This document shows positions 35,974 through 45,098 of a DNA stretch of 49,173 nt, in pieces (within the stretch, counting starts at the first letter, position 1; each line of letters begins with the position of its first letter). The notes beneath the pieces are model-generated. The model did not search any database, was not told the origin of the DNA, and was given only the letters and a program-made list of their open reading frames with translations. Position numbers and translations under genes: made by a program. Source of the DNA: Photobacterium pectinilyticum (GTDB taxonomy: Bacteria; Pseudomonadota; Gammaproteobacteria; Enterobacterales; Vibrionaceae); contig NZ_JANEYT010000036.1 of assembly GCF_024357955.1 (NCBI RefSeq), positions 1 to 49,173 on the forward strand. Reading direction: 5' to 3'.

Positions 35974-36872
35974 CCAAGTCGTTCCTTCAAGAACGCTGTA
36001 AAGTCTTCACCAAGAGATTCATGACGCATACCGTATTCAACAAATGCCTGCATATAGCCTAGCTTGCTGCCGCAGTCATGGCTCTTACCCGACATATGGA
36101 AGGCATTTACTTGCTGATCTTCCATCAACATATCGATCGCATCTGTCAGCTGAATCTCATCACCTGCACCGATAGGCGTACGCGCTAACAAAGACCAAAT
36201 TTCAGCGGGTAGCACATAGCGGCCAACAATGGCCAAGTTAGATGGCGCATCTTCAAGAGCTGGCTTTTCTACCACTTTTGTCATCGCCGCCGTTTCACCC
36301 GGTTTCAGTGCTGTACCATTGATGTCAGCCACACCGTAGTTAGAAACCTCAGACATAGGTACCGGCTCAACCATAACCTGGCTGATCTGGGTATCATTAA
36401 ACGCATTGACCATGGCTGCCATATTTTCACGGCGAAGATCACTAGCAACGTCATCCAAAATAACATCTGGCAGCACAACAGCAAATGGCTCATCACCAAC
36501 CAAAGGGCGGGCACAAAGAACTGCATGACCTAGGCCTTTCGCCTGCCCCTGGCGCACATGCATAATAGTGACATCTCTCGGACAGATCTTTTGTACTTCA
36601 TCCAACAGCTGACGTTTAACACGCTTTTCAAGCGTCGCTTCAAGCTCGAAAGAGGTATCGAAATGGTTTTCGATTGAATTCTTCGATGAGTGGGTAACCA
36701 ATACAATTTCTTTGATACCAGCTGCCACACATTCGTTCACCACATACTGGATCAGCGGCTTATCAACAATCGGCAGCATTTCCTTCGGGATCGCCTTGGT
36801 TGCCGGAAGCATACGGGTACCCAAACCAGCAACGGGGATAACCGCTTTACGTACAGGGGAAGATGTAGACAT
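35961..36872 (-). CDS. galU: UTP-glucose-1-phosphate uridylyltransferase GalU
   Basis: A 303-residue nucleotidyltransferase that makes UDP-glucose for lipopolysaccharide, capsule and trehalose synthesis. The N-terminal signature [36 protein letters not shown] holds the nucleotide-binding GxGTRxLPxTK and the second Lys. Further motifs are [13 protein letters not shown] and [10 protein letters not shown]. The C-terminus (ERLGAKG) is written by a decayed heptamer repeat. It follows rfaH by 78 nt on the same strand, so both may be co-transcribed, fitting a shared role in surface polysaccharide. Confidence 0.95.
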   Translation of the reverse strand: MSTSSPVRKAVIPVAGLGTRMLPATKAIPKEMLPIVDKPLIQYVVNECVAAGIKEIVLVTHSSKNSIENHFDTSFELEATLEKRVKRQLLDEVQKICPRDVTIMHVRQGQAKGLGHAVLCARPLVGDEPFAVVLPDVILDDVASDLRRENMAAMVNAFNDTQISQVMVEPVPMSEVSNYGVADINGTALKPGETAAMTKVVEKPALEDAPSNLAIVGRYVLPAEIWSLLARTPIGAGDEIQLTDAIDMLMEDQQVNAFHMSGKSHDCGSKLGYMQAFVEYGMRHESLGEDFTAFLKERLGAKG

Positions 36873-36950
36873 ATTTTATTCCATTTAAAATTATTCAAGC
36901 CACTATAACAAAATCACTGCAAACGAATCCAACCTTGCAATAAGAGTGGA

Positions 36951-37448
36951 TTACTTTTTCACCAGATCTTCATTCTGTACACTGACCTTGACCGGTTTAC
37001 CCAGTAGTTGAATCATCATAAATGAGCGCTTTTCACCATCAGGTTCTTGATAAATAGCCTCAATCCCTTTGAACTGACCTTGTGTCAGCTTAAGTGATTC
37101 ACCCGGCTTCGGAAGGGCTGATAATTTTGTTTGTTGTTCTTCAGAGTCTTCATTAATCATCAAGCTATAGATAAGGTCCGGGTTTACAGTCTGTGGCCTC
37201 GCGCCTTGACGAATAAAATCAGCAACACCACGAGTAGATCGTACTGTGGTATAACTGATATTTTCTGGGTCAAAATAGACAAACATATAGCTCGGGAACA
37301 GGGGCTCAAAAGTAGTCATCCGTTTTCCACGAACTATTTTCTCCACTGTCACTTGAGGGTAGTAACACTCAACACCTTGACGATCAAGATTGATCACCGC
37401 ACGTTCCTGTTCACTGCGCTTGCAATATAGTAAGTACCAATCTTTCAT
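36951..37448 (-). CDS. rfaH: transcription antitermination factor RfaH
   Basis: A 165-residue NusG paralogue that binds RNA polymerase at ops sites and lets it read through long polysaccharide, sex-pilus and toxin operons. The N-terminal domain WYLLYCKRSEQERAVINLDRQGVECYYP, then LFPSYMFVYFDPE and VRSTRGVADFIRQG, is typical of RfaH rather than NusG. The C-terminal KOW part (GQFKGIEAIYQEPDGEKRSFMMIQLLGKPVKVSV) is the region that switches fold between helix and barrel. Its position ahead of galU links regulator and precursor supply. Confidence 0.93.
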   Translation of the reverse strand: MKDWYLLYCKRSEQERAVINLDRQGVECYYPQVTVEKIVRGKRMTTFEPLFPSYMFVYFDPENISYTTVRSTRGVADFIRQGARPQTVNPDLIYSLMINEDSEEQQTKLSALPKPGESLKLTQGQFKGIEAIYQEPDGEKRSFMMIQLLGKPVKVSVQNEDLVKK

Positions 37449-37865
37449 AGCAATCTCAGTCAGTTAATCCTCTTGCATTCATTAATTATACCTAAGCCAC
37501 TCTCACCGACAATGTTTTGCCTACCTGCAAGGCCAATATGTCAGCACTTCACCTCCCAAGTGCATAACCAGCCAAATATGTAACAATCATTAACAGAAAA
37601 CTGCTGCGACATTAAAATCCATAGAAAAGATCTAATTTGGATGAAAGCACCACAAAATCACTTACATAAAGAATTTTATTTATGGCATGTATAGTAAATC
37701 TGAAATTTCAATTTTGAGCAAATAGCAAACAACTGCCTATTAATCAAAATGTTACATTGTTTTTGTTTTGTTTTCATTCTGTAACGATTTGCAGTTTAAT
37801 AATTTGTCATTTATAACAGGGGCGACATTAGCAAACACAAAATCAATTAAATTTAGAGAATAATT
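37449..37865. promoter_or_regulatory. 417-bp divergent gap between rfaH and the peptide transporter
   Basis: No gene seen. The part near the transporter is very AT-rich and holds GTTACA (37751-37756) and TGTAAC (37780-37785) as an inverted pair around a T/G-rich stretch. In E. coli the related dtpA gene is controlled by OmpR, whose sites are of similar look. A link here is speculative. Confidence 0.4.
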
Positions 37866-39254
37866 ATGAGCAATCTTAACAGTGGCACGTTGTTAGGCCA
37901 CCCTAAAGGTTTGTTCTTACTGTTTGGAACCGAACTGTGGGAACGTTTTTCTTACTATGCAATGCGTGCCATTCTGGTGCTTTACCTCACCGACAAAACC
38001 ATCAATGGTGGTCTTGGCTGGTCGACACAAGACGCCCTTAACCTTTATGGTATTTATACTGGCTTGGTTTATATCACCCCGCTTATTGGTGGTTATATTG
38101 CCGATAACTTCCTTGGCCAGCGCCGCTCAATAATCATTGGTGGTATCTTGATGGCCCTAGGCCAGTTTACCCTTGCACTACCAAACAGCATGGTCGACCC
38201 ACATTCTGTGACAGCCTTTTATCTCGGCCTTGGCTTGCTGATCATTGGTAATGGTATGTTTAAGCCGAACATTTCAACCATGGTGGGCGATCTCTACCAA
38301 GACGGTGATAACCGTCGTGACGGTGCGTTCACTATCTTCTACATGGGTATCAACCTTGGCTCATTGCTAGCCGGTATTATTGCGGGTACCGCGTCTGCCG
38401 CTTACGGCTGGAAAGCTGGTTTCCTGACAGCAGGTATCGGTATGCTGATCAGCCTGGTAACTCAGATGATTTTTGCCGAGCGCCTACTGGGTGATATCGG
38501 CAAAGAGCCAGCAGCAAAGCGTGCAGCAGCGATGAACAAGTCAGGTAAACAAGAGCCATTGACCAAGCAGGAAAAAGATCGTCTGAAAGTTATCATGATC
38601 ATGGGTCTGTTCGTGGTTATCTTCTGGGCAGGCTTCGAGCAAGCCGGTGGCCTGATGAACATCTTCTCGCAACAATACACCGACCGTATGATCGGTAGCT
38701 TTGAAGTGCCTGCAGCCTGGTTCCAGTCTCTAAACCCATTCTTTGTTATCACCCTCGCACCACTTATTGCGTCTATCTGGGTGAAAATGGGCCCTAAAGA
38801 GCCAAGCTCTCCAGTCAAATTTGCTATGGGCCTTTTCTTCCTAGCAGCAGGCTTTGTTTGCATGATGGGCGCTGTGATGCAGCAAGGTGGCGATATCACT
38901 GTGAAGACATCCATGTTCTGGCTAGTCGCGGCATACTTCTTCCATACCTTGGGTGAGCTTTGCCTGTCGCCAATCGGTCTATCAATGGTTACTAAGCTGG
39001 CTCCACTACGTCTTGCTTCTTTGATGATGGGAGCATGGTTCGGCTTCAACGCTATCGCTAACTATGTGGCAGGTATCATTGGTGCCCACGTTGGTGAAGC
39101 GGGTCCTATGGCTATCTTTAGTGGTATTGCTATTGCTGCAACCGTTGCTGGTGTCCTTCTTCTACTATGCTCTAACCAACTGATCCGCTGGATGCACGGT
39201 GCAGAAGGTAAAGTTATTGAAGAAGAGATGGAGCCTCAGCCAGTAGAGGCGTAA
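37866..39254 (+). CDS. POT-family proton-dependent oligopeptide transporter
   Basis: A 462-residue member of the POT/PTR family, which imports di- and tripeptides with protons. The family motif ELWERFSYYAMRAILVLYL (ExxERFxYY) opens the protein. GNGMFKPNISTMVGDLYQ and the second signature FYMGINLGSLLAGIIAG follow, with about 14 predicted membrane helices. It is close in type to E. coli DtpA/DtpB, though which of these it equals is not clear. It stands alone, with a terminator at 39298-39323. Confidence 0.92.
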   Translation: MSNLNSGTLLGHPKGLFLLFGTELWERFSYYAMRAILVLYLTDKTINGGLGWSTQDALNLYGIYTGLVYITPLIGGYIADNFLGQRRSIIIGGILMALGQFTLALPNSMVDPHSVTAFYLGLGLLIIGNGMFKPNISTMVGDLYQDGDNRRDGAFTIFYMGINLGSLLAGIIAGTASAAYGWKAGFLTAGIGMLISLVTQMIFAERLLGDIGKEPAAKRAAAMNKSGKQEPLTKQEKDRLKVIMIMGLFVVIFWAGFEQAGGLMNIFSQQYTDRMIGSFEVPAAWFQSLNPFFVITLAPLIASIWVKMGPKEPSSPVKFAMGLFFLAAGFVCMMGAVMQQGGDITVKTSMFWLVAAYFFHTLGELCLSPIGLSMVTKLAPLRLASLMMGAWFGFNAIANYVAGIIGAHVGEAGPMAIFSGIAIAATVAGVLLLLCSNQLIRWMHGAEGKVIEEEMEPQPVEA

Positions 39255-39297
39255 TTTCTTCGCAACAAGCTGTTTATCATAAAGAGCAACATACAAT

Positions 39298-39323
39298 AAA
39301 CGGAGAGCCATTGCTCTCCGTTT
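39298..39323. terminator. terminator between the peptide transporter and rssB
   Basis: AAACGGAGAGC (39298-39308) pairs with GCTCTCCGTTT (39313-39323) across a 4-nt loop, with T residues beyond. It suits the plus-strand transporter and perhaps the convergent rssB. Confidence 0.8.
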
Positions 39324-39382
39324 TCATATGATGGTTATGGCAGCGACATCCAATTAATTTTGAGGTACTTGGTTGAACAAAA

Positions 39383-40507
39383 TTAGTTCTTGGTTTTTCT
39401 CTTGAAGGTTAAGCTAAAGCTGGCCGAGCCTGTTTCGCTTAGTGACAGCCGCCCGCCAGAGTCTGAAAGCTTGAGGCTCACACTATCATTGCTACTCGCT
39501 TGGTTACCCAACCATGGCTGGGCTGTCACAACTTGTTCCCCGTCGCTGGTTTGCAGCCGTGCAGAGAGGCCCGCTGACGCAATGTTCAACGTTCTATCTG
39601 TTACATCAAAAATACCAAAAATAGCCTTTATCGGAGAGGCATAGCCGGAGTGGCGCATCCCTTTTTCAATTAGCTTAATGAGCCCTGAGATAGAGCTTTG
39701 ATCGCCCATTCGGGTACGTAAATAATCATTAAAGAAGGCTCGTATCAACAACGTTGTTGCCGTACCGTTGTCGCCCCCCGTTGCCGAGTCGACCAAATAA
39801 AACGCCAAACGGCCATCTATCAGCCAGGTATAATCGAGTAAAACAGGCTGAACATCGGTTGCCTGCAATATACAATAATTCAATTGCCAATCTCCGAGTG
39901 AAGACTGTGTTTCAGGCATCAGCCCGATCAGCAACTCCCGAGCGGCCCTCGGGTTAACCTTAAGCTCTTCAATGTGCCACTCAAGCTCTTCATCAACGAC
40001 GGTTTCTTCTTCGATGTTTACCCACTGGCTAGAAAAGCCAAGATTTTCCGTCACGGAATCTTCCGATTTAAGTACCGACATAATCGCTGATTTAAGCACC
40101 ATGATGTTATCGAGCGGTTTAATGAGAAAATCCTTCACCCCATGACGCAAAGCTGCTGCCACATCCGACATATCCCCGGTACCGGAGATAACGATGATGG
40201 GTACCATCGGATAATGTAGGGAGACCTCCTCAACAAACTCCATCCCCGTCAATATTGGCATGGCTAAATCACATAGCAAAATGTCAGGCATATCATTTCG
40301 TAATGCCTGTAGCCCCTCCAAGCCATTTTCCGCCTCACGCACTCGGCAGCCCTGGCTGATAAGAAAGCCAGAAAGCATGGTTCTAAATACTGGATCATCT
40401 TCGACGATCAGAACGTCTTTATCTTCAAGCAAAGCCTGCTCCCTGACTGAAGAATGGTAATGGTGCTTGATACCTCGTGTGCCGCCTTGCTGGGAATGTG
40501 TACTCAT
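39383..40507 (-). CDS. rssB: RssB-type response regulator with degenerate PP2C domain
   Basis: A 374-residue protein. A receiver domain (VLIVEDDPVFRTMLSGFL, ILLCDLAMPILTGMEF with the phospho-Asp near residue 80, VISGTGDMSD, FLIKPLDN) is followed by a PP2C-like domain that lacks the usual metal-binding aspartate cluster. This matches RssB, the adaptor that hands sigma-S (RpoS) to ClpXP. In E. coli rssB is next to galU. Here the peptide transporter and rfaH lie between them. The N-terminus carries about 30 more residues than E. coli before the receiver, and the start (ATG 40507, or GTG 40522) is uncertain. It is divergent from aphB, as in Vibrio cholerae. Confidence 0.83.
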   Translation of the reverse strand: MSTHSQQGGTRGIKHHYHSSVREQALLEDKDVLIVEDDPVFRTMLSGFLISQGCRVREAENGLEGLQALRNDMPDILLCDLAMPILTGMEFVEEVSLHYPMVPIIVISGTGDMSDVAAALRHGVKDFLIKPLDNIMVLKSAIMSVLKSEDSVTENLGFSSQWVNIEEETVVDEELEWHIEELKVNPRAARELLIGLMPETQSSLGDWQLNYCILQATDVQPVLLDYTWLIDGRLAFYLVDSATGGDNGTATTLLIRAFFNDYLRTRMGDQSSISGLIKLIEKGMRHSGYASPIKAIFGIFDVTDRTLNIASAGLSARLQTSDGEQVVTAQPWLGNQASSNDSVSLKLSDSGGRLSLSETGSASFSLTFKRKTKN

Positions 40508-40800
40508 GACAACGCTAACCACAGGCTTGACTAACCTATCAAAAGCATAGGTCGAAATCCGCAGATCGTCAGGGGATTAATACGTTCTGTGACGAAAATA
40601 TTGGAAATTGTTAACAGCATCAAAATTTAAATTTATCAATTACTAAGATTTGTCCCTAAAGTAACCTCAAGTGGCTTGAAGATAGCTGAAAGAAAAATAC
40701 CCGTTATCTTGATTTACAGCAAAAGTTGCCTTGAAAGCGTCATCTTTTAATATGTTTTGTTATACAATTCCCCATTATAAGTTTTCAGTGTTGTAAAGTT

Positions 40801-41676
40801 ATGAAGCTTGACGATTTAAATTTATTCCGCATGGTTGTGGAAAATGGCAGTTACACAGCGACGTCTCGTAAGACCCAGGTGCCCGTTGCCACCCTGACCC
40901 GGCGTATCCAAGCACTTGAAGAGTGTTTGAGTATCCGCCTACTAAACCGTCATGCAAGGAAGCTATCACTGACCGAAGCCGGACAAAAATTTTACGATGA
41001 ATGCAGCCCGTTGCTACAGAGTTTGGTCGATACGGCCGAGCATGTCAGCGAAGAGTGCAAAGGAGCAGCTGGTAGGCTAAAGATTGCCGCCCCGTCAAAC
41101 CTGACCAAGGTAATGCTACAGCCTTTGCTCAATGCCTTCATGCAAGAGCATCCAGCGATCCATATCCAGCTGATGATGAGCAATGATCCAGAAGTTCTCG
41201 ACCCAACAGATTGGGATGTCATTTTCCGGGTCGGTCCACAGCGCGACTCCACCTTGATTGCACGAAAAATCAATGCGGTGAAAGACATTTTGGTCGCCAG
41301 CCCAAATTACCTTAACCACAACTCCGAACCCAAGCACGCTCAAGATCTACATCAGCACCCATTACTAAAGGGTAAACCGCTGCTGCGTTGGCGCCTGACC
41401 AACTGTGATGGTGAGACTGTGACAGTGTCAGATCGTGGCCGTTATGAAGCTAACGAACTCAATGTTGTGCGCAAGGCCTGTATGGCAGGACTAGGGATTA
41501 CCCTAATGCCAGACGTGATGCTGGAGAAATACATCTCCTCCGGCGAGTTAGTACAAATCCTCGAAAACTGGTCATCGAACCAGCGTGATGTATACCTGAT
41601 GTATAACCACCGCGATTATCAGCCAGAGAAACTGCGGATTTTCATTGAGTTTGCCAGCGAGTACTTCAAACTCTAG
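40801..41676 (+). CDS. aphB: LysR-family regulator AphB
   Basis: A 291-residue LysR-type activator very like Vibrio AphB. The N-terminal HTH MKLDDLNLFRMVVENGSYTATSRKTQVPVATLTRRIQALE is nearly the Vibrio cholerae sequence. The effector domain carries GRLKIAAPSNLTKVM, DWDVIFRVGPQRDSTLIARKI and NVVRKACMAGLGITLMPDVML. In V. cholerae AphB activates tcpPH with AphA and senses low pH and oxygen through a cysteine switch. The Cys in RKACMAG (residue 227) lies in that domain. Organisms without the toxin-pilus genes use it for acid and anaerobic adaptation. A weak hairpin at 41697-41727 follows. Confidence 0.93.
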   Translation: MKLDDLNLFRMVVENGSYTATSRKTQVPVATLTRRIQALEECLSIRLLNRHARKLSLTEAGQKFYDECSPLLQSLVDTAEHVSEECKGAAGRLKIAAPSNLTKVMLQPLLNAFMQEHPAIHIQLMMSNDPEVLDPTDWDVIFRVGPQRDSTLIARKINAVKDILVASPNYLNHNSEPKHAQDLHQHPLLKGKPLLRWRLTNCDGETVTVSDRGRYEANELNVVRKACMAGLGITLMPDVMLEKYISSGELVQILENWSSNQRDVYLMYNHRDYQPEKLRIFIEFASEYFKL

Positions 41677-41696
41677 ATTCTCAGCCGTAAAAACCA

Positions 41697-41727
41697 CCTT
41701 CCCGTATCAGCTTATTATGCGGGAAGG
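41697..41727 (+). terminator. weak hairpin after aphB
   Basis: CCTTCCCG (41697-41704) pairs with CGGGAAGG (41720-41727), 15-nt loop, no T run. Confidence 0.35.
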
Positions 41728-41873
41728 GAGCACTCCTCCAATCCCCCCTTCTTCATTCTAGATACCCACATAGTGGATAAATTCCCATAAGATGCCGCAC
41801 TTCCTTGCGAAGTGTTTCAACCCCGACTAAATGTTAATAGTACTGGCACGAAAGCCTTCCTGAATTTGTGTTT

Positions 41874-42036
41874 ATACCAATCTGGATAAGTAGTTGATCT
41901 ATAGATTGCACAGGAAAAATTGTTGTTATCAAGGCGGAGGTTGCAGTAACTAGTGGCTCTAATTACAAAACCTCTAACGCAGCTAACAGCGATTTTAACC
42001 AGCAAGATTAATCAAATACTTATGTAGGTTGGGTAT
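41874..42036. mobile_element. MITE-like repeat, 163-bp long form
   Basis: It starts ATACCAATCTGGATAAG and ends GTAGGTTGGGTAT, with imperfect terminal inverted repeats continuing to a TTGATC/ATCAA boundary. The inner part has no gene. The same ends and an inner TTTTAACC-GCAAG block occur in the 74-bp copy at 33993-34066, in opposite orientation. The flanks begin and end in T/A-rich DNA, which would fit a TA or TTA target. It lies in the 472-bp gap between aphB and the Yip1 gene, the rest of which shows no gene. Confidence 0.7.
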
Positions 42037-42148
42037 TATTGGTAGGCAAAGCCATAACTAGCAAGAAGAGCACCCATAGCACGAGATGAACTGACGCTGT
42101 GTTCTTCGATAACCGACGAAAATAAGCACGACTCAATGAGGAAGCGTT

Positions 42149-42748
42149 ATGATTCTGGGACATTTATTCGGTTTGTACACCCACCCCAAGCAAGAGTGGC
42201 GGGCAATTGACAAGGAACATGAAGGGGTCCAAAGCAGTTTAAGCCATATCTTACTGGTTGCCTTACTGCCACCAGCGTTTGCCTTCATCTCCAGCGTCTT
42301 TATTGGTTGGCGTATCGGTGTTGGTTCACCTATTTACCTAACCCAAAGCAGCGCGTTGGCAATGTCGGTAGCCATGTATTTTGCCCTAATCGCCGGGGTC
42401 TTTGCCCTCGCCTATCTCACCTACTGGATGAGCCATACCTTTGGCTCCACGCCGACATACACACAAGCACTTGAGCTGGCAGCTTATACGGCAACACCAC
42501 TTTTCATGGTCAGCATCGCGGCGATTTATCCGCAAGTTTGGTTCTTGATGATTGCCGGCCTTGTTGGGATCGCATACTCGGTCTACTTACTGTATACCGG
42601 CGTCCCTATCCTGATGCACATTCCTGAAGAACGAGGGTTTATTTATGCCAGCTCTATCGTGACATGCGGGCTGGTGCTATTGGTATCCATTATCGCAGGC
42701 TCGGTGATTTTGTGGAACTTGGGCATAGGGCCACAGTTTAGTCATTAG
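42149..42748 (+). CDS. Yip1-domain inner-membrane protein
   Basis: A 199-residue polytopic protein with five hydrophobic helices (starting HILLVALLPPAFAFISSVFIG). The segment YTHPKQEWRAID near the N-terminus and the AAYTATPLFMVSIAAIYPQVW motif are the marks of the bacterial YIP1 family. GAGGA at a good distance before the ATG supports the start at 42149. The function is unknown. The family is common next to aphB-type genes in Vibrionaceae. Its stop overlaps the first G of a two-unit heptamer remnant. Confidence 0.8.
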   Translation: MILGHLFGLYTHPKQEWRAIDKEHEGVQSSLSHILLVALLPPAFAFISSVFIGWRIGVGSPIYLTQSSALAMSVAMYFALIAGVFALAYLTYWMSHTFGSTPTYTQALELAAYTATPLFMVSIAAIYPQVWFLMIAGLVGIAYSVYLLYTGVPILMHIPEERGFIYASSIVTCGLVLLVSIIAGSVILWNLGIGPQFSH

Positions 42749-42761
42749 GCTAGAGGCTAGT
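42748..42761 (+). repeat. two-unit heptamer remnant after the Yip1 gene
   Basis: GGCTAGA-GGCTAGT, GGC at 42748 and 42755. The purF side of the same gap also carries GCC triplets at 42863, 42869, 42876, 42885 and 42889 that are less evenly spaced. Confidence 0.4.
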
Positions 42762-42815
42762 ATTTCTGACAACAAGATTAAAATTCACTCGTTATACCTT
42801 TTGATTCAGAGACAA

Positions 42816-42844
42816 AAAAGCGAGAGCTCATTGCTCTCGCTTTT
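42816..42844. terminator. bidirectional terminator between the Yip1 gene and purF
   Basis: AAAAGCGAGAGC (42816-42827) pairs with GCTCTCGCTTTT (42833-42844), 5-nt loop, A and T runs on both sides. It serves both convergent genes. Confidence 0.88.
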
Positions 42845-42893
42845 GTTTTATCTCTTCCTAGAGCCCGTGCCGATAGCCGCTCTCGCCTGCCTC

Positions 42894-44411
42894 TTACACC
42901 CCTTCGTTGTGCAACTCGAGGTTCGCCAAGTCCTGTTGGATTTCACGCTGTATTTTCGAATCTTCACTACGCAGTGATTCCAGGTAATCCAAATACGACT
43001 GATTAATATCACCCGTTACATAAGAGCCACTGAATACAGATGTTTCGAATTTTTGGATCTCAGGATTGCCTTCGGCAACGGCATCAACCAGATCTTGCAG
43101 ATCTTGGAAGATCAAGCCGTCAGCGCCGATCATCTTGCTGATCTCATCCACTTCACGACCATGAGCAATCAGCTCGTTTGCCGTTGGCATATCGATACCG
43201 TAAACGTTCGGGAAGCGTACCTCAGGGGCTGCAGAAGCCAAGTAAACCTTGCGAGCACCGGCTTCACGAGCCATTTCGATAATCTGCTCTGATGTTGTTC
43301 CGCGGACAATCGAATCGTCCACCAGCAGTACACTCTTGCCCTTAAACTCAGAGCGGATAGCATTAAGCTTACGGCGCACCGACTTACGGCGCATTTGCTG
43401 GCCTGGCATAATGAAGGTACGGCCCACATAGCGGTTTTTCACAAAGCCCTGACGGTATGGCTTGTCTAGCGTACGGGCAATTTCCAATGCGCTATCACAA
43501 GATGTTTCAGGGATTGGGATAACGACATCGATATCTACATCAGCCCACTCGCGCTTGATCTTCTCACCCAGTTTCTGGCCCATGCAAACGCGTGCGCTGT
43601 ATACCGATACCTTATCGATAAACGAATCAGGACGTGCAAAGTAAACGAATTCAAACACACAAGGGTTTAAGGTTGGGTTATCAGCACACTGCTGGGTAAA
43701 CAGTTGGCCATCAAAGGTCACGTAAACGGCTTCACCCGGCGCAACGTCACGCATGAAGTCAAAACCAACCGCATCCAATGCAACAGATTCTGAGGCAACC
43801 ATGTATTCAACCTGGCCTTCAACTTCACGTTTACCCAAACACAACGGACGAATACCATACGGGTCGCGAAAAGCGATCATACCGTGGCCAATCACCATAG
43901 AAACAACGGCATAAGCACCTTTAACCATGCGGTGCACTTCGCCAACCGCATCAAAGATTTCTTCAGGCGTAATTGGATAGGTTTGAGCACTTTCCAGCTG
44001 GTTTGCCAATACGTTCAGCAAAATTTCAGAGTCAGACGTTGTATTGACGTGACGACGTGCTTTTTCGAACAACTGCTCTTTGATTTCGGCTGCGTTGGTC
44101 AGGTTACCATTGTGAGCCAGTGAAATACCGTAAGGTGAATTAACATAGAATGGCTGGGCTTCTGAGGCGCTAGAGCTACCTGCAGTCGGATAGCGCACAT
44201 GGCCGATCCCTACATTACCCTGCAAACGTTGCATGTGCTTGGCTTCAAACACATCACGGACCAGACCGTTCGCTTTACGCAGACGAAAACGATTGCTTTC
44301 TAAGGTAACAATACCAGCCGCATCTTGGCCGCGGTGTTGCAACACGGTCAATGCATCATAAATAGACTGGTTAACCGGGGTTGAACCCACGATTCCGACA
44401 ATACCACACAT
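42894..44411 (-). CDS. purF: amidophosphoribosyltransferase PurF
   Basis: A 505-residue enzyme making phosphoribosylamine from PRPP and glutamine, the first committed step of purine synthesis. The catalytic Cys2 follows the initiator Met (MCGIVGIVG), and the N-terminal amidase part includes HRGQDAAGI and HVRYPTAG. The phosphoribosyltransferase part has the PRPP loop [17 protein letters not shown]. It follows cvpA by 129 nt, in the E. coli order, and is the lower gene of the PurR-boxed unit. Confidence 0.96.
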   Translation of the reverse strand: MCGIVGIVGSTPVNQSIYDALTVLQHRGQDAAGIVTLESNRFRLRKANGLVRDVFEAKHMQRLQGNVGIGHVRYPTAGSSSASEAQPFYVNSPYGISLAHNGNLTNAAEIKEQLFEKARRHVNTTSDSEILLNVLANQLESAQTYPITPEEIFDAVGEVHRMVKGAYAVVSMVIGHGMIAFRDPYGIRPLCLGKREVEGQVEYMVASESVALDAVGFDFMRDVAPGEAVYVTFDGQLFTQQCADNPTLNPCVFEFVYFARPDSFIDKVSVYSARVCMGQKLGEKIKREWADVDIDVVIPIPETSCDSALEIARTLDKPYRQGFVKNRYVGRTFIMPGQQMRRKSVRRKLNAIRSEFKGKSVLLVDDSIVRGTTSEQIIEMAREAGARKVYLASAAPEVRFPNVYGIDMPTANELIAHGREVDEISKMIGADGLIFQDLQDLVDAVAEGNPEIQKFETSVFSGSYVTGDINQSYLDYLESLRSEDSKIQREIQQDLANLELHNEGV

Positions 44412-44441
44412 GTCCTAAATCCTCGTCACGCTTTAATTGAA

Positions 44442-44480
44442 TTTCAGCGGGTATTCGACTGTGTCAAATACCCGCTGAAA
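44442..44480 (-). other. strong hairpin in the cvpA-purF leader
   Basis: TTTCAGCGGGTATT (44442-44455) pairs perfectly over 14 bp with AATACCCGCTGAAA (44467-44480), 11-nt loop. No T run follows on the purF side, so it is not a plain terminator. It may protect or process the mRNA between cvpA and purF. Confidence 0.6.
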
Positions 44481-44540
44481 GCTTTTCCATTGGGTATCAG
44501 TACACTAAGACACTGAACCCGTTACATTCCACACCGTTCG

Positions 44541-45035
44541 CTAAAGTGCGCCCGGTAAAAAGCTTGATGTGTCCTTCAAGTACGTGAAGAACCATTCAAT
44601 CACCACACCAAACTGGGGGATCAACTGGGACTGTAACCACCAGTCTGAATCGGCAAACCCCGTAAAGGCGTCGATGAAGAACAGTACCGCGGCAACAATC
44701 AAAACGCCGCGTATCCCTCCGAACACTATGCCCAGTACCCGATCTGTCCCTGACAGACCTGTTTTCTGTACCAGTTGTCCAATCACATAGTTCACTACTG
44801 CGCCGACTATCAGCGTGGCAATGAACAAGGCAGCGATTGCGCTGCCGTTACGAAGCATCTCGTCGTCAATGTTAGTGAAGTAAGCCGCCAGCTGAGTATA
44901 AAAATTGCTTGCGACAAAAAAGGCTGCAAACCATATCACTAACGAGAGTGCTTCCTTGACAAAACCTCGGATCACACTAATCAGAGCCGAGAAGCCTATT
45001 ACGCCTAAAATTACGTAATCAATCCAGATCATCAT
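44541..45035 (-). CDS. cvpA: colicin V production protein CvpA
   Basis: A 164-residue inner-membrane protein with four hydrophobic helices. The sequence ([88 protein letters not shown]) closely matches E. coli CvpA, needed for colicin V export and envelope fitness. E. coli begins MVWIDY, so the second of the two Met codons (45032) may be the true start. It is the first gene after the PurR box. Confidence 0.93.
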   Translation of the reverse strand: MMIWIDYVILGVIGFSALISVIRGFVKEALSLVIWFAAFFVASNFYTQLAAYFTNIDDEMLRNGSAIAALFIATLIVGAVVNYVIGQLVQKTGLSGTDRVLGIVFGGIRGVLIVAAVLFFIDAFTGFADSDWWLQSQLIPQFGVVIEWFFTYLKDTSSFLPGAL

Positions 45036-45082
45036 TGGTTGTATTCATTTTGTTGATGCGTATTCTAACAGAAAAAATGAGA

Positions 45083-45098
45083 ACGCAAACGTTTACCT
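45083..45098 (-). promoter_or_regulatory. PurR operator of cvpA-purF
   Basis: ACGCAAACGTTTACCT agrees with the full PurR consensus ACGCAAACGTTTNCNT. It overlaps the dedD stop codon and lies about 48 nt before the cvpA start. Its position equals that of the PurR box of the E. coli purF operon. Confidence 0.85.

Noticed and set aside
37741..37790. OmpR site for the peptide transporter
   Set aside because: Only a loose T-rich resemblance and an inverted GTTACA pair. Not enough to call a site.
38462..39049. 195-codon minus-strand reading frame
   Set aside because: Antisense to the peptide transporter gene, with no ribosome site and no domain look.
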